From positions 434,001 to 498,000 of the forward strand of contig NZ_QNUL01000001.1 in NCBI RefSeq assembly GCF_003383615.1: a stretch of 64,000 nt of DNA, in the 5' to 3' direction. The stretch comes from Dyadobacter luteus (GTDB lineage Bacteria; Bacteroidota; Bacteroidia; Cytophagales; Spirosomataceae). Under the pieces are notes generated by a model that did not search any database, had not been told where the DNA came from, and worked only from the letters and a program-made list of their open reading frames with translations. Positions 40,427 through 49,855 of the stretch are shown in pieces. The translations under genes and the position numbers were made by a program. Numbering within the stretch: the stretch's first letter is position 1; each line of letters opens with the position of its first letter.

Positions 40427-43180
40427 CTAGAATTTGACCGTTACATTTGCCGAAAAATTTCTTGGCAGCTGAGGGCTGACTACCCCTTGTCCTGTGAAGT
40501 ACTGCTGGTTGCTCATATTTTCGAATTTGAGTCCTAAGCGATAGCTCCTCGTTTCGTAAAAGGCAGTGCTGTTTAAAAGTGTATATGAAGGAAATGTAAA
40601 TATTCCGGTTGTTGCCGAGTTGACTGTAACGTGTTCGCTGACGTAATTTCCACCAAAACCCAGCCCTAAACCTTTCAGCTTTCCATTGGTAAGGGAATAA
40701 CTTAGCCATACATTTACCAGATCAGCCGGACCGGCAGAAGAAGGTCTTCTTCCCTCCAGGGCCTCGCTGGACTTGATCAACTTACTGTTATTATGGGTGT
40801 AGCCTCCCACAAAATTCAAGCCCGGAAGCGGATTTGCAAGCAACTCGATCTCTATTCCTTTGCTGCTCTGCGTACCATTCTGGACCGTTATCGGATATTC
40901 CATTTGATCTCTGACCAGGCTTTCAACACGTATGGTATTATCGACGGTAATGTCATAGTAGCTTGCCGTGAAACTAACCCGGCTTTTTAGCAGTTCCATT
41001 TTGATTCCGCCTTCCAGCTGATTTGCCTGTTGTGGTTTAAACGTCCCTGAGATATCTGGCAATGGCTGTGTTACAGGTGCTACATTGCTAAACCCATTCA
41101 TGTAATTACCAAATATAGAAACATGATCTTTAACCACCTGGTAAGTCAATCCGAATTTTGGAGAAACAGCAGTCTGTAAATATTTGCTGTTGGGTACAAC
41201 TTGATTCGTAGCTTGGTTAAACGTCCCTCTGCTATCAAAACGGTCTACCCGCACACTCAGCATAGTTAATAATCTGTCCGTAATGTTCAGAACATTAGAA
41301 ATATAGGCACTGTAAATATTTCCATTAGTGTAATTTTTGGTCGGGGCATCTTTACTGGCTGTAATTTTTGCCTGGGCTGAAGCGCGAGAAAGCAAGACAT
41401 ATTTAGCAGCTGCGGTAGAGCCACTTATGGTGTCAAACTTAACAATAGGAGAATTGCTGTTATTCGCATTTTGATTTAAATAATCCAGACCAATAACAAC
41501 CCTGTTTCTTAAAGTTCCGATTCTAAAATCTCCTGTGAAATTCTGCTGAATGCTCGTAGATACCGCCTGAGAGTTCTGTAACTGAACATTTCGTTCCAGT
41601 AAATCATCACTTGCATTGCCCCTTACAAACTCATATTGGTACATGCCATCCGTTTTGCGAACATTTCGCGAAAAGCTCGTTTGTGAGGTCCACTCTCCGG
41701 AGATTTTATAATCGGCTTTTCCATGCACATTCGATGACGGGGCCTGCAGGGTAATATCATTGCTCGTGTAAGAACGTTTCCAGTCAAAATTCAACTGCTG
41801 GGGAGTTCTTGCATAAAACTGGCGGGTACGGCTCAGGAAAACGATCGAAGGATTCGTTCCCTCGTAATTATAAAACTCGGCTCCTACACTAAACCTTAAA
41901 CGATCATTAACACGATAGTCAATTACAGGAGCAAGAAAGGTGGACTTTCTGAAGCCTGCATCCTGAAAACTATCCCTGTTATGATAAGCCACATTCATTC
42001 TTGCCGTAAGTGTTTTACTTTTATTCAGCGCTCCGTAAACATCGGCAGATATACGGTTTAAGTTGAAACTTCCCATCGTGTAGGCAATCTCACCGCCAAA
42101 TGTATCCATTGGTTTCTTGCTGACAATATTGATCAGTCCACCAAAGGTTGTCAATGCTCCTCCATACAGCGTACCTGACGGCCCTTTGATGACTTCTATT
42201 TTTTCGATGTTGGCCAGATCAAACTCGCCATTCGTCTGAGCAGGAATACCGTCAACCATGGATATTCTGGTTGGAAAACCACGCAGATTATAGTAAACGG
42301 CACCATCTCCGCTTCGCCCTATGCTTGCCTGCATTTTGATGATGCCGGGCGTATTTCTGAGCCCGTCACTAAGGTCGGTGATTACCTGTTCTGCCAGCAG
42401 ATCCTTGGAAAGCGAGGAATAAACCTGCGGATTTTCAAGGTTTTTCAAAGGTAATTTTGCTACGAAGTCACTCTCTTTGGAGTTAAATCGGCTCATTTGC
42501 GCCTTAATCACCACTTCGTGCAGCGTTTGACTATCCTCTTTAATAAAAACGGGTGGTACCACTGTTGTCTGGTCTGCAGGTATGTCTACCTGAATTTCTA
42601 TCGGCTCGTAACCAAGGAGGTGGATGATCAGAATTTGTTTGCCTGCAGGCAGGTTTTTTATTGCAAACTCTCCTCTATCATTCGTGATAGTCCCCTTCAT
42701 CGTCCCCTTTACCTGCACGTTTACAAAATCTGCCGGTTCTCCGTCCGAAGTTTGTACAGAGCCTTTCAGATTTCCCCGGCTTTCACCTTTTACAGGTCTT
42801 ATGTTGACTTGAGTTCCCTGAACATAAATTCCACGAGCCACATCGCCCAGCAATTCTTTGAGCGCGGCGGATAGGGAAATGTTTTGATAGCGTGCATTGA
42901 CTTTTCGCTGCGTATCCAAAAGTGTGCTGCTGTAAACAAAAGTACAGCCCGTTTGTTCTTCAAGTACATGAAGGACATCGGCAATTGTCATGGCTTGTAC
43001 GTCTAATGTAATTTTTTTGTCCAGAATGTGGTTTTGCCCTGTCACAACACCAAAACTGGTAAGAACCACAGCTGCTATCATCCACAAACGGCGTAATTGA
43101 GCAAGCCACTTCTGTGAAATTTTTTCTCTGTTTTTGGGTTTCAGTAAAAATCTGCTGCCAGATTGTAAGCAAGAATTCAT
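40427..43180 (-). CDS. TonB-dependent siderophore-type receptor with STN domain, iron cassette 1
   Basis: 917 residues. Signal-anchor region near 30-48, STN domain (about 58-128, IADVLHVLEEQTGCTFVYSS), CarboxypepD_reg sandwich (about 134-205), plug (about 250-355, LSDGLRNTPGIIKMQ ... KIEVIKGPSGTLYGGALTTFGGLINIVSKKP) and a barrel ending in ...RNFSANVTVKF with the terminal Phe. The STN domain and the adjacent FecR and sigma make it a transducer like FecA. The ligand is probably a ferric siderophore or haem-like compound, inferred from PepSY and FecIR context. Confidence 0.92.
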   Translation of the reverse strand: MNSCLQSGSRFLLKPKNREKISQKWLAQLRRLWMIAAVVLTSFGVVTGQNHILDKKITLDVQAMTIADVLHVLEEQTGCTFVYSSTLLDTQRKVNARYQNISLSAALKELLGDVARGIYVQGTQVNIRPVKGESRGNLKGSVQTSDGEPADFVNVQVKGTMKGTITNDRGEFAIKNLPAGKQILIIHLLGYEPIEIQVDIPADQTTVVPPVFIKEDSQTLHEVVIKAQMSRFNSKESDFVAKLPLKNLENPQVYSSLSKDLLAEQVITDLSDGLRNTPGIIKMQASIGRSGDGAVYYNLRGFPTRISMVDGIPAQTNGEFDLANIEKIEVIKGPSGTLYGGALTTFGGLINIVSKKPMDTFGGEIAYTMGSFNLNRISADVYGALNKSKTLTARMNVAYHNRDSFQDAGFRKSTFLAPVIDYRVNDRLRFSVGAEFYNYEGTNPSIVFLSRTRQFYARTPQQLNFDWKRSYTSNDITLQAPSSNVHGKADYKISGEWTSQTSFSRNVRKTDGMYQYEFVRGNASDDLLERNVQLQNSQAVSTSIQQNFTGDFRIGTLRNRVVIGLDYLNQNANNSNSPIVKFDTISGSTAAAKYVLLSRASAQAKITASKDAPTKNYTNGNIYSAYISNVLNITDRLLTMLSVRVDRFDSRGTFNQATNQVVPNSKYLQTAVSPKFGLTYQVVKDHVSIFGNYMNGFSNVAPVTQPLPDISGTFKPQQANQLEGGIKMELLKSRVSFTASYYDITVDNTIRVESLVRDQMEYPITVQNGTQSSKGIEIELLANPLPGLNFVGGYTHNNSKLIKSSEALEGRRPSSAGPADLVNVWLSYSLTNGKLKGLGLGFGGNYVSEHVTVNSATTGIFTFPSYTLLNSTAFYETRSYRLGLKFENMSNQQYFTGQGVVSPQLPRNFSANVTVKF

Positions 43181-43305
43181 AATTTTGAAAAAATGGTTAT
43201 TGTTTCATGCAATGGACTATTTATCCAGGTGCTCTGTCGCCAAACTTACACCTGGGTCTGCGGCTTTTGCCGCTTGCCTCACGGAGACAACCGTGAGGTT
43301 TTTTT
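43180..43305 (+). ncRNA. Possible plus-strand small RNA antisense to the receptor leader
   Basis: On the plus strand three hairpins follow each other: CCAGGTG/CACCTGG (43225-43255, loop with GTCGCCAAACTT), GCGGC-TTTT-GCCGC (43260-43273) and CCTCACGG-AGACAA-CCGTGAGG (43277-43298), the last followed by seven T. A TAATTTTG box (43180-43187) fits the -7 consensus. No plus-strand gene lies upstream that would need this terminator. On the minus strand the same region is the receptor 5' leader. Existence of the RNA is inference. Confidence 0.35.
43277..43305 (+). terminator. Perfect intrinsic terminator on the plus strand
   Basis: CCTCACGG and CCGTGAGG pair without mismatch around AGACAA, followed by TTTTTTT (43299-43305). 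All neighbouring genes are on the minus strand, so it either ends antisense transcription or serves the candidate small RNA. Confidence 0.75.
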
Positions 43306-43332
43306 AAGGAGGCCTTCCTTTGTTATTCATTA

Positions 43333-44292
43333 TCAATAAATTAAAACATCATTGTCGTGGATTTTATATTTAAAGTTCATAGAATAGCCCAGGCTTGCCA
43401 TCAGACTTTTTAATGTCGGGTTGGCAAATGTGCCCGTGCAACGCCTGATACCTAATTCTGAGGAGCTAACATTGACTTTTATTCCATACCATCGCTCCAG
43501 TATGGGTACAATTTCGGTGAGCTGTTGATTGTTGAGTACTAATTTATTTTCCTTCCATCCCGTGTAACCCGCTGCATATACGTTACTTGATTCGAGTTGT
43601 CCACTTTGCAAAATTCCTTTTTCATTAGCCGTCAGGATCAGATGTGACTCCTTATTCTCTGTGTCTGAAAAACGCACCTTACCTTCTTGTACGATCAGTG
43701 TTGTCATTGGGTCCTCAACGTAGGCTTTGAGACTGAAAGCAGTGCCGAGTACACGAGTTTCGCTATGGCTGGTATGAATCGTAAACGGACGTAAAGAGTC
43801 CTTAGCTACCTCAAAAAAGGCTTCACCTGTTAACCAGGCAGTACGTGAGGTGTCGGTAAAGTTTTCCGGATAACGCAGCTCACTACCTGCATTAAGAAAA
43901 ACAACTGTACCGTCGGGAAGCTCGTATTTTCGGCGCTCTCCGCCGCTTGTCCTTAAAGACTTAAATGCGACAGAAGCAGATTTGGAATCCTGAGGAGAAA
44001 ACCCACTTTTCCCCGATAAATACCACACACTGAATATTACAGCAATGCAAGCGGCGAAGCTTGTCGGGATCCGTACAATGTGCGCAGTGTTAAATATCAG
44101 CGAAACCGGCTCAGGACTTACTTCTTCTCTTAATTCCTCCCATATTTCCCGGATCGCGTCATTTTCTCCGGGTACAGACGGATAAGCTGAATCATTTTCA
44201 TCAAGCAGTAACCAGTCTTCCACAAGCTTTTCTTCTTGCTTGTTGCAAAGACCAAGTTGGTATTTTTCCAGTAATTCGGGGGTTACCTGCAT
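43333..44292 (-). CDS. FecR-family anti-sigma factor, iron cassette 1
   Basis: 319 residues. N-terminal helical domain (LLEKYQLGLCNKQEEKLVEDWLLLDE), one membrane helix near 92-112 (FAACIAVIFSVWYL), FecR domain (RKYELPDGTVVFLNAGSELRYPENF ... LTGEAFFEVAKDSLRPFTIHT) and C-terminal DUF4974 (GIKVNVSSSELGIRRCTGTFANPTLKSLMASLGYSMNFKYKI). It links the receptor STN domain to the sigma factor at 44456. It is the closest homologue in the window of the FecR at 46119. Confidence 0.92.
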   Translation of the reverse strand: MQVTPELLEKYQLGLCNKQEEKLVEDWLLLDENDSAYPSVPGENDAIREIWEELREEVSPEPVSLIFNTAHIVRIPTSFAACIAVIFSVWYLSGKSGFSPQDSKSASVAFKSLRTSGGERRKYELPDGTVVFLNAGSELRYPENFTDTSRTAWLTGEAFFEVAKDSLRPFTIHTSHSETRVLGTAFSLKAYVEDPMTTLIVQEGKVRFSDTENKESHLILTANEKGILQSGQLESSNVYAAGYTGWKENKLVLNNQQLTEIVPILERWYGIKVNVSSSELGIRRCTGTFANPTLKSLMASLGYSMNFKYKIHDNDVLIY

Positions 44293-44455
44293 AGATTTCT
44301 ATATTGTCGTAATGATATAGTTCCTTAACAAGCATACATCCCTAAAAAGGCCGGGAATATTTTTGGATTATTTTTTTAGTTCCCCCAAAGATTTAGGATT
44401 GCTGATAAGGCATGGGCTAAAAATTACCGACAGCAAGGAGCTACAAGAGAAATGT

Positions 44456-44983
44456 TTATTCAGAAAGCGCGCGACGTAGAAAGGCAATGGTCTTGGTAAT
44501 ATGGTACTCAACCGCTTTTTCGGAAATAAGTAACATCCCCGCGATTTCTTTGTGAGACAACCCCTGATGTCGGCTCAAACGAAATATTTCGCCAGTCTTA
44601 TCCGGAAGGCTGTCAACAAGTATTTCAATTTGGTCTGAAAGCTGATAGTACATGATGCTATTCTCAGTAGTATTCTCTCCTGTCGTCTGATCATTCAAAA
44701 ATGACATTACATGTTTTTCACGAACACTTTTGTCCCTAAAGTATTTAAAAATTCTCAGCTTGACCGCTTTCTTAAGGTACTGTTCTATGGGAACGTTTAT
44801 CTCAACCTGATCCCTTCTTTCCCAAAGAGACTGAAAAATCTCCTGTATAATTTCTTTCGCATCCTCCTGATTTTTGATGTAATAACAACAGAACCGATAC
44901 AGTTTTCTTGCATGACTCACATACAGCTGCTCAAACGATTTTTCGTCGTTTAAAATAAACTTCTCCTTGTCGTCTGAGGTCAT
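44456..44983 (-). CDS. RNA polymerase ECF sigma factor (FecI-type), iron cassette 1
   Basis: 175 residues. Region 2: FEQLYVSHARKLYRFCCYYIKNQEDAKEIIQEIFQSLWERR. Region 4: LPDKTGEIFRLSRHQGLSHKEIAGMLLISEKAVEYHITKT. It shares WERR..VEI..P.E.YL with the sigma at 45510, showing recent common origin. It should activate the receptor operon when FecR is relieved. Confidence 0.93.
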   Translation of the reverse strand: MTSDDKEKFILNDEKSFEQLYVSHARKLYRFCCYYIKNQEDAKEIIQEIFQSLWERRDQVEINVPIEQYLKKAVKLRIFKYFRDKSVREKHVMSFLNDQTTGENTTENSIMYYQLSDQIEILVDSLPDKTGEIFRLSRHQGLSHKEIAGMLLISEKAVEYHITKTIAFLRRALSE

Positions 44984-45509
44984 GATTTACTTCGCAGAAA
45001 TTGAATACGCAAAGTAAATTACAATTTAGACTAGATACAAATAATTAACAGAGGTTGATAAGAAAACTACTTTGATAGCTTTCCCCTACCCTTCTGTATG
45101 TCCTGAGCATGTAGGCGGCACTGTTTCAACAGCGTGCCTACATATTAAATGGTCATCTCTTTAACTTGTTGTTTGCTTCCCAGATATTCGACTACGTCAG
45201 AAACTATCATCGCAAGCCGCGTATTGGGTTCATTATTATGATCTTTACCACATTTTTCCCAACGCGGACTCAACAATACCGCCGCATGATAAAAAAACTT
45301 AAAAGAAGGCTGAGCGAATTGAGGAATGAAAGTGGTGACGGACAGGAGAGTAATGCTACGATCCGGGAAATTGTAGAAAGCAGGCTATAACATGCCTGCT
45401 ACCAATTTTCCACGCTCAAATTTTGTATTCAGCTTTTTTAACACGACTTTTGCTTCGATTAGAATAAATCTAAATAAGTATTACCTCTAACATCCTAAGC
45501 TAAGAGTCT
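44984..45509. other. Divergent region between the two sigma genes
   Basis: 526 nt with the outward promoters of both cassettes. A plus-strand frame of about 50 codons from ATG 45238 (MIFTTFFPTRTQQYRRMIKK, ending 45390) has a basic helix-like middle, but no known family and no support beyond length, so I do not call it a gene. The main structural signal is the stem-loop at 45109-45143. Confidence 0.5.
45109..45143. repeat. Stem-loop at the axis of the mirrored iron cassettes
   Basis: ATGTAGGC (45109-45116) and GCCTACAT (45136-45143) pair perfectly. The loop can fold further through CTGTT/AACAG. It lies about 130 nt upstream of the cassette 1 sigma gene and 370 nt upstream of the cassette 2 sigma gene. 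It could be a terminator-like insulator or a regulatory RNA element. Confidence 0.5.
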
Positions 45510-46019
45510 GTGTTCTACGATAGAGAATCATTCCGCCGAATATATGACCTTCATTGGAAGAACGTTTTCGGTATTTGCTACCATCAGACGCAGGACGCAG
45601 TTGTTGCCGAAGAGATCGTTCAGGAGATTTTTTGCTCTCTTTGGGAAAGAAGAGAAAGCCTGGAAATAGAAGGTCCTCTGGAAAATTACCTGGCAAGGGC
45701 GGCCAAATTCAAGCTTATTGATTATTACAGAAGGAAAGCAAAAGCCCCCATCCATACAGACTCTGCCGCAGCTCTGCCCTGCTACTCCTCCGAAAACTGC
45801 ACCGAGAATGATGTACTGTACCATGCGCTTTCAGATAAAGTAGGAAATCTGGTCGACCAACTACCTTGTCAATGCAGGATGGTATACAAAATGAGCAGGG
45901 AAAAAGGATTGACAACTAAAGAAATTGCCGCCGATCTTTTAATATCAGAGAAAACGGTCAAAAATCATCTCACCAAGGCCCTCAGCTTTCTCAAATCTGA
46001 GCTGAAAGAATATCAATAG
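45510..46019 (+). CDS. RNA polymerase ECF sigma factor (FecI-type), iron cassette 2
   Basis: 169 residues from a GTG start; an in-frame TAA lies three codons upstream, so no longer form exists. Region 2: FRRIYDLHWKNVFGICYHQTQDAVVAEEIVQEIFCSLWERR. Region 4: LPCQCRMVYKMSREKGLTTKEIAADLLISEKTVKNHLTKALSFL. It is divergent from its homologue at 44456. It should drive the operon that follows. Confidence 0.92.
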   Translation: MFYDRESFRRIYDLHWKNVFGICYHQTQDAVVAEEIVQEIFCSLWERRESLEIEGPLENYLARAAKFKLIDYYRRKAKAPIHTDSAAALPCYSSENCTENDVLYHALSDKVGNLVDQLPCQCRMVYKMSREKGLTTKEIAADLLISEKTVKNHLTKALSFLKSELKEYQ

Positions 46020-46118
46020 CAGACCTCTAAAAATTTTGATAAAAATTTCGGATTACAACTAGGACCAACAGAGCTTTCTCACGACTGCCTTACGATCGCA
46101 CATTCGTAATGTACTGCC

Positions 46119-47087
46119 ATGAAGATAACAGCCGAACTTTTGGAGAAATATGCAGAAGGACTTTGCTCATCAGAGGAGAGACTTGCTGTCGAGAAATGGC
46201 TGGATAATGCCGAAGCAGAAGTAAGTTTCCCTTCTGAGCAGGATATCCCATTGCATCAAGCCAGAATATGGCAAAAAGTCGGACAGCATGTGTATGATCA
46301 CCAGTTACATACAAAGCAAATACATGCGTTTTGGAAACCCTGGATGGTGGCTGCTACTGTACTTGTGGCATGCGCTCTCTCGTTTTTCTTATTCAAAAGA
46401 CAGTATGAGAGCAAACCTCTGTTAACAAAGCATGTCGCAAATATCCAGTACCAGAGGATCAAAACAGCAAAGGGCGAAAAAAGAGCCATAAGACTTTCTG
46501 ACGGAACAGAAATTTATCTTAACGCCGACAGTGAAATTCATTTTCCTGCCAGGTTTTCAGATACAAGCAGACAGGTTATACTTTCCGGTGAGGCTTATTT
46601 TGCTGTAGCAAAAGATGCCAAAAGACCTTTCGTAGTCCGCACTTCACAAACCAGCGTTCGGGTACTGGGAACTGTTTTCAGCTTAAAGGCTTATGCAGAA
46701 CACACCACCACACTTGTTGTGAAGGAAGGAAAGGTGCAGTTCTCAGCCCTATCCGGGAATCAGGGTGGAGGACACCTGATACTAACTGCAAATCAACGTG
46801 GTCAATTCGATGTATCTACCGGATTAAAAAAAGATAACGTTTATGCTAACCGTTATTTAGCATGGAAGGATAACAAACTCATTTTTGATAATGAAAGTAT
46901 GAAAAACGCAGCTCTTACTTTGGAGCGCTGGTACAATATCGAAGTGAATAAAATTCCGGAACACATTGCCCGCCAGCATTACACAGGGGAATTTGAAGGA
47001 CAATCGCTGGAATATGTACTTGAAAGGATGAGCTACGTAATGCAGTTTAAATATACAATTAATAAAAAAAACGTAACCATATATTAA
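46119..47087 (+). CDS. FecR-family anti-sigma factor, iron cassette 2
   Basis: 322 residues. LLEKYAEGLCSSEERLAVEKWLDNAE at the start, membrane helix about 72-92 (MVAATVLVACALSFFLF), FecR domain (KRAIRLSDGTEIYLNADSEIHFPARF ... LSGEAYFAVAKDAKRPFVVRT), DUF4974 tail ending VMQFKYTINKKNVTIY. Layout and many residues match the FecR of cassette 1. Confidence 0.92.
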   Translation: MKITAELLEKYAEGLCSSEERLAVEKWLDNAEAEVSFPSEQDIPLHQARIWQKVGQHVYDHQLHTKQIHAFWKPWMVAATVLVACALSFFLFKRQYESKPLLTKHVANIQYQRIKTAKGEKRAIRLSDGTEIYLNADSEIHFPARFSDTSRQVILSGEAYFAVAKDAKRPFVVRTSQTSVRVLGTVFSLKAYAEHTTTLVVKEGKVQFSALSGNQGGGHLILTANQRGQFDVSTGLKKDNVYANRYLAWKDNKLIFDNESMKNAALTLERWYNIEVNKIPEHIARQHYTGEFEGQSLEYVLERMSYVMQFKYTINKKNVTIY

Positions 47088-47116
47088 TGCACAAAACGTA
47101 TTAGAACCATAAAAGG

Positions 47117-47146
47117 CCGGTGCTCCATCGCCAAACTTTGCACCGG
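47117..47146 (+). promoter_or_regulatory. Conserved stem-loop in the receptor leader, cassette 2
   Basis: CCGGTGC and GCACCGG pair perfectly around TCCATCGCCAAACTTT. It ends 52 nt before the preferred receptor start (47199) or 4 nt before the ATG at 47151. The loop core TCGCCAAACTT also occurs in the stem-loop at 43225-43255 in the other cassette. Confidence 0.55.
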
Positions 47147-47198
47147 ACCTATGGAAAACAACCGTTTCACTGATTATTTAACCATTTGTTTCAAATTT

Positions 47199-49781
47199 AT
47201 GTACTCTTTGCCAAAAAGCCACTTAAAATGGCTAAACCTGTTTTTTTATCTGCTTTTTCTTGTACCATTCGTGTCCCGTGCCCAATCGCCAACGCTTAAC
47301 CGAATTATCTCAATAAACCTGGAAAATGTCCGTCTGGCAGATGCACTTCATGCGATAGCCGATCAGGCAGGCTGCAGCGTTTCCTACAACAATAGTAAAA
47401 TTGAGTCGGACCGGCGGGTAACAATCAATTATAAAGACATTTCAGTGGGCGAAGCTTTTTCGCGCTTGCTGGGAAATACGCTCAAAAAGGCACAGGTCAG
47501 CGACAAACAGATTTTTCTTCAGATACAGACAGACACCAAGGGAGCCTTGAAGGGCATTATAAAAACTTCTGACAGTAAGCCTGCAGAATTTGTGAACCTT
47601 TCGGTGAAGGGAACCGGAAAAGGTTCACAAACGGATGAAAATGGAGAATTCCTTATCCGGAATATCCCTGCCGGTTCTAATACCCTTATAATTCAATATC
47701 TTGGTTATGAAGCGATGGAACAAAATGTGGAAGTAACTCACGATCAGACCTTGACATTGCCTGTCATTTTTTTGAAAGAAGACAGTAAAACGCTTCAAGA
47801 GGTCATAGTCAATGGCAGCCCTAATAAATTTGCCAACAAAGAATCTGACTACATAGCCAGAATGCCGCTGAAAAACCTTGAAAACCCGCAGGTTTACAGC
47901 GTAGTCGGTATCAAGCTGATTAAAGAGCAGTTGTCTGTCGGCCTGACAGATGTAATCCGAAATGCGCCGGGTGCTGTTCCTGTAATCAACCCTTCCGGTG
48001 GTTTCAATGCTTTTCTGAGAGGTTTCGGGATAGGAATCAATGCCAGAAACGGTATGGAATCTGCTTCGGAGCGTTCCTCATTGGATATTGGCAATGTGGA
48101 ACGCATTGAAATACTCAAAGGCCCTTCGGCTACGCTATTCGGATCTTCGGTTTCGTCTTATGGCGGGGTGGTAAACCTTGTGACCAAAAAGCCATTTGAA
48201 ACATCCAGGACAGAAATATCATATGCTACCGGCAGTTATGGTTTAAACCGGATTACGGCAGATGTCAATACACCTTTGAATAAACAAAAAACGGTGCTGA
48301 TGCGAACCAATATTGCCCTGCACAAAGAAAGAAGTTTTCTGGACTACGGCTTCAACAACAAGTTTCTGATTGCTAGCAGCTTGTCTTATCACGCCAGCAC
48401 CAGACTCACATTGAATGTGGATGCAGAATTTCTGAAGGTTAACAATACACAGCCTATGAATTTTATCATCGGCTCTCCTTTGATAAAAAGCCCTAAGGAT
48501 TTTCGCCTGGATTTTCGCAGATCTTTATATCACGACAACACGGACGTAAAAAATTCCGCAACCAGGCTATTTGCTGAAGTTATCTATAAACTCTCTGACA
48601 ACTTTAAATCCACTACCCTGTTTTCTTATGTTGAGGAGAATGTGGACCATAGCTACCAGCGTCCGGTCATCTGGGCCTCCCCCGCTGTTGTGGTAAGGGC
48701 GTCTTCTGTTTACGGGCCACTTTACAATGCTTACAGCAATCTGCAGCATAATGTCAACGGCAAATTCTCAACAGGGAATGTAAAGCATAACATCCTGATG
48801 GGTGCCAACTACAGATATTACAACGGGAAGTTTCTTTTCTCCGAAGCAAATATGATTGATACAATCAATGTAACGGAAAATTTCAGCCCCGTAATTAAAC
48901 AAAACATCGACAGGACCGTCAGCTTTGAACCCTATCCTACCGCAGATCAACATACATTGAGTGCCTATTTTTCAGATGTGATCAATTTCACAGACCGCTT
49001 CTCTGTTATGCTGGGACTCAGAATCGATCATTTTAACAGTAAAGAAATCAAAGGAACACAGGAAGGATTTGAACAAACATCCCTGGCTCCAAAATTAGGA
49101 GTTGTGTACCAAATCCTGAGAAACAGACTGTCTGCCTTCGCCAACTACATGAGCGGATTTCAGAACATTGCGCCGGTGCTTCAGCCTGACGGAACCAGAC
49201 TTATTTTAGATCCTCAATTTGCCAACCAGGCCGAAGGCGGTGTGAAAGCGGAGTTTTTTGATAAAAAGCTCACGGCGTCTGTAAGTTACTATCACATCCT
49301 GATTGACAATGCGACCAGGGTGGATGCGGATATGTTTACTGTACAGGATGGAAAACAGGTAAGCAAAGGTGCCGAGTTCGAACTGATCACCCAGCCGGTA
49401 AGAGGACTGAACATTGTGGCCGGTTATGCCTTTAACGATAACCGTATCAAAAAAGCATCTAACCCGGCAATTGAAGGAAACAAAGCCGCCAACGCGCCCG
49501 AAAACGTTGCGAATGTATGGACATCCTACACTTTTCAGCGTACGCTTAAAGGGTTGGGTCTTGGAGCCGGCCTTAATTATGTTGATAAGATTTACAGAGC
49601 AACCAACAACAGTTTCGCCGTTCCTGCTTACACCATTCTCGGTGCCACAGCCTTTTATAATCAGGAAAAATGGGGTATCAACGTCAAGGTGAACAATCTA
49701 ACTAACGTAAGATACTGGGACAGCTGGGGAAATGCCCAGGCTCCTGCCAATTTTGCTGCAAATCTGACATTTAGATTCTAG
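47199..49781 (+). CDS. TonB-dependent siderophore-type receptor with STN domain, iron cassette 2
   Basis: About 860 residues from ATG 47199, chosen because it gives a clean signal peptide (MYSLPKSHLKWLNLFFYLL ... VSRAQ); an ATG at 47151 adds 16 residues and would lie inside the leader hairpin zone. STN domain (VRLADALHAIADQAGCSVSYNN), CarboxypepD_reg sandwich (KPAEFVNLSVKGTGKGSQTDE), plug (LTDVIRNAPGAVPV ... RIEILKGPSATLFGSSVSSYGGVVNLVTKKP) and barrel ending FAANLTFRF. It is a homologue of the cassette 1 receptor, but the plug apex and barrel loops differ, which suggests a different ligand. Confidence 0.92.
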   Translation: MYSLPKSHLKWLNLFFYLLFLVPFVSRAQSPTLNRIISINLENVRLADALHAIADQAGCSVSYNNSKIESDRRVTINYKDISVGEAFSRLLGNTLKKAQVSDKQIFLQIQTDTKGALKGIIKTSDSKPAEFVNLSVKGTGKGSQTDENGEFLIRNIPAGSNTLIIQYLGYEAMEQNVEVTHDQTLTLPVIFLKEDSKTLQEVIVNGSPNKFANKESDYIARMPLKNLENPQVYSVVGIKLIKEQLSVGLTDVIRNAPGAVPVINPSGGFNAFLRGFGIGINARNGMESASERSSLDIGNVERIEILKGPSATLFGSSVSSYGGVVNLVTKKPFETSRTEISYATGSYGLNRITADVNTPLNKQKTVLMRTNIALHKERSFLDYGFNNKFLIASSLSYHASTRLTLNVDAEFLKVNNTQPMNFIIGSPLIKSPKDFRLDFRRSLYHDNTDVKNSATRLFAEVIYKLSDNFKSTTLFSYVEENVDHSYQRPVIWASPAVVVRASSVYGPLYNAYSNLQHNVNGKFSTGNVKHNILMGANYRYYNGKFLFSEANMIDTINVTENFSPVIKQNIDRTVSFEPYPTADQHTLSAYFSDVINFTDRFSVMLGLRIDHFNSKEIKGTQEGFEQTSLAPKLGVVYQILRNRLSAFANYMSGFQNIAPVLQPDGTRLILDPQFANQAEGGVKAEFFDKKLTASVSYYHILIDNATRVDADMFTVQDGKQVSKGAEFELITQPVRGLNIVAGYAFNDNRIKKASNPAIEGNKAANAPENVANVWTSYTFQRTLKGLGLGAGLNYVDKIYRATNNSFAVPAYTILGATAFYNQEKWGINVKVNNLTNVRYWDSWGNAQAPANFAANLTFRF

Positions 49782-49793
49782 TCTTCCTGTCAG

Positions 49794-49830
49794 AAGGGAA
49801 ATAAGTCTTGTAGTCGGATTTGTTTCCCTT
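49794..49830 (+). terminator. Weak terminator or attenuator between receptor and PepSY genes, cassette 2
   Basis: AAGGGAAA (49794-49801) and TTTCCCTT (49823-49830) pair, followed by TTGATATCG. The loop is 21 nt. It could reduce expression of the PepSY gene relative to the receptor. Confidence 0.4.
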
Positions 49831-49855
49831 TTGATATCGTCAACATGTTCTGAAA

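Noticed and set aside
44339..44345. TAGGGAT before the cassette 1 fecR as a full copy of the ECF promoter motif
   Set aside because: The upstream AGTA and the TTGTCT partner are missing, so it was mentioned only as a partial match.
45238..45390. Plus-strand frame of about 50 codons in the divergent sigma region
   Set aside because: No family resemblance and no clear ribosome site. Its position in a promoter-rich spacer makes chance more likely.
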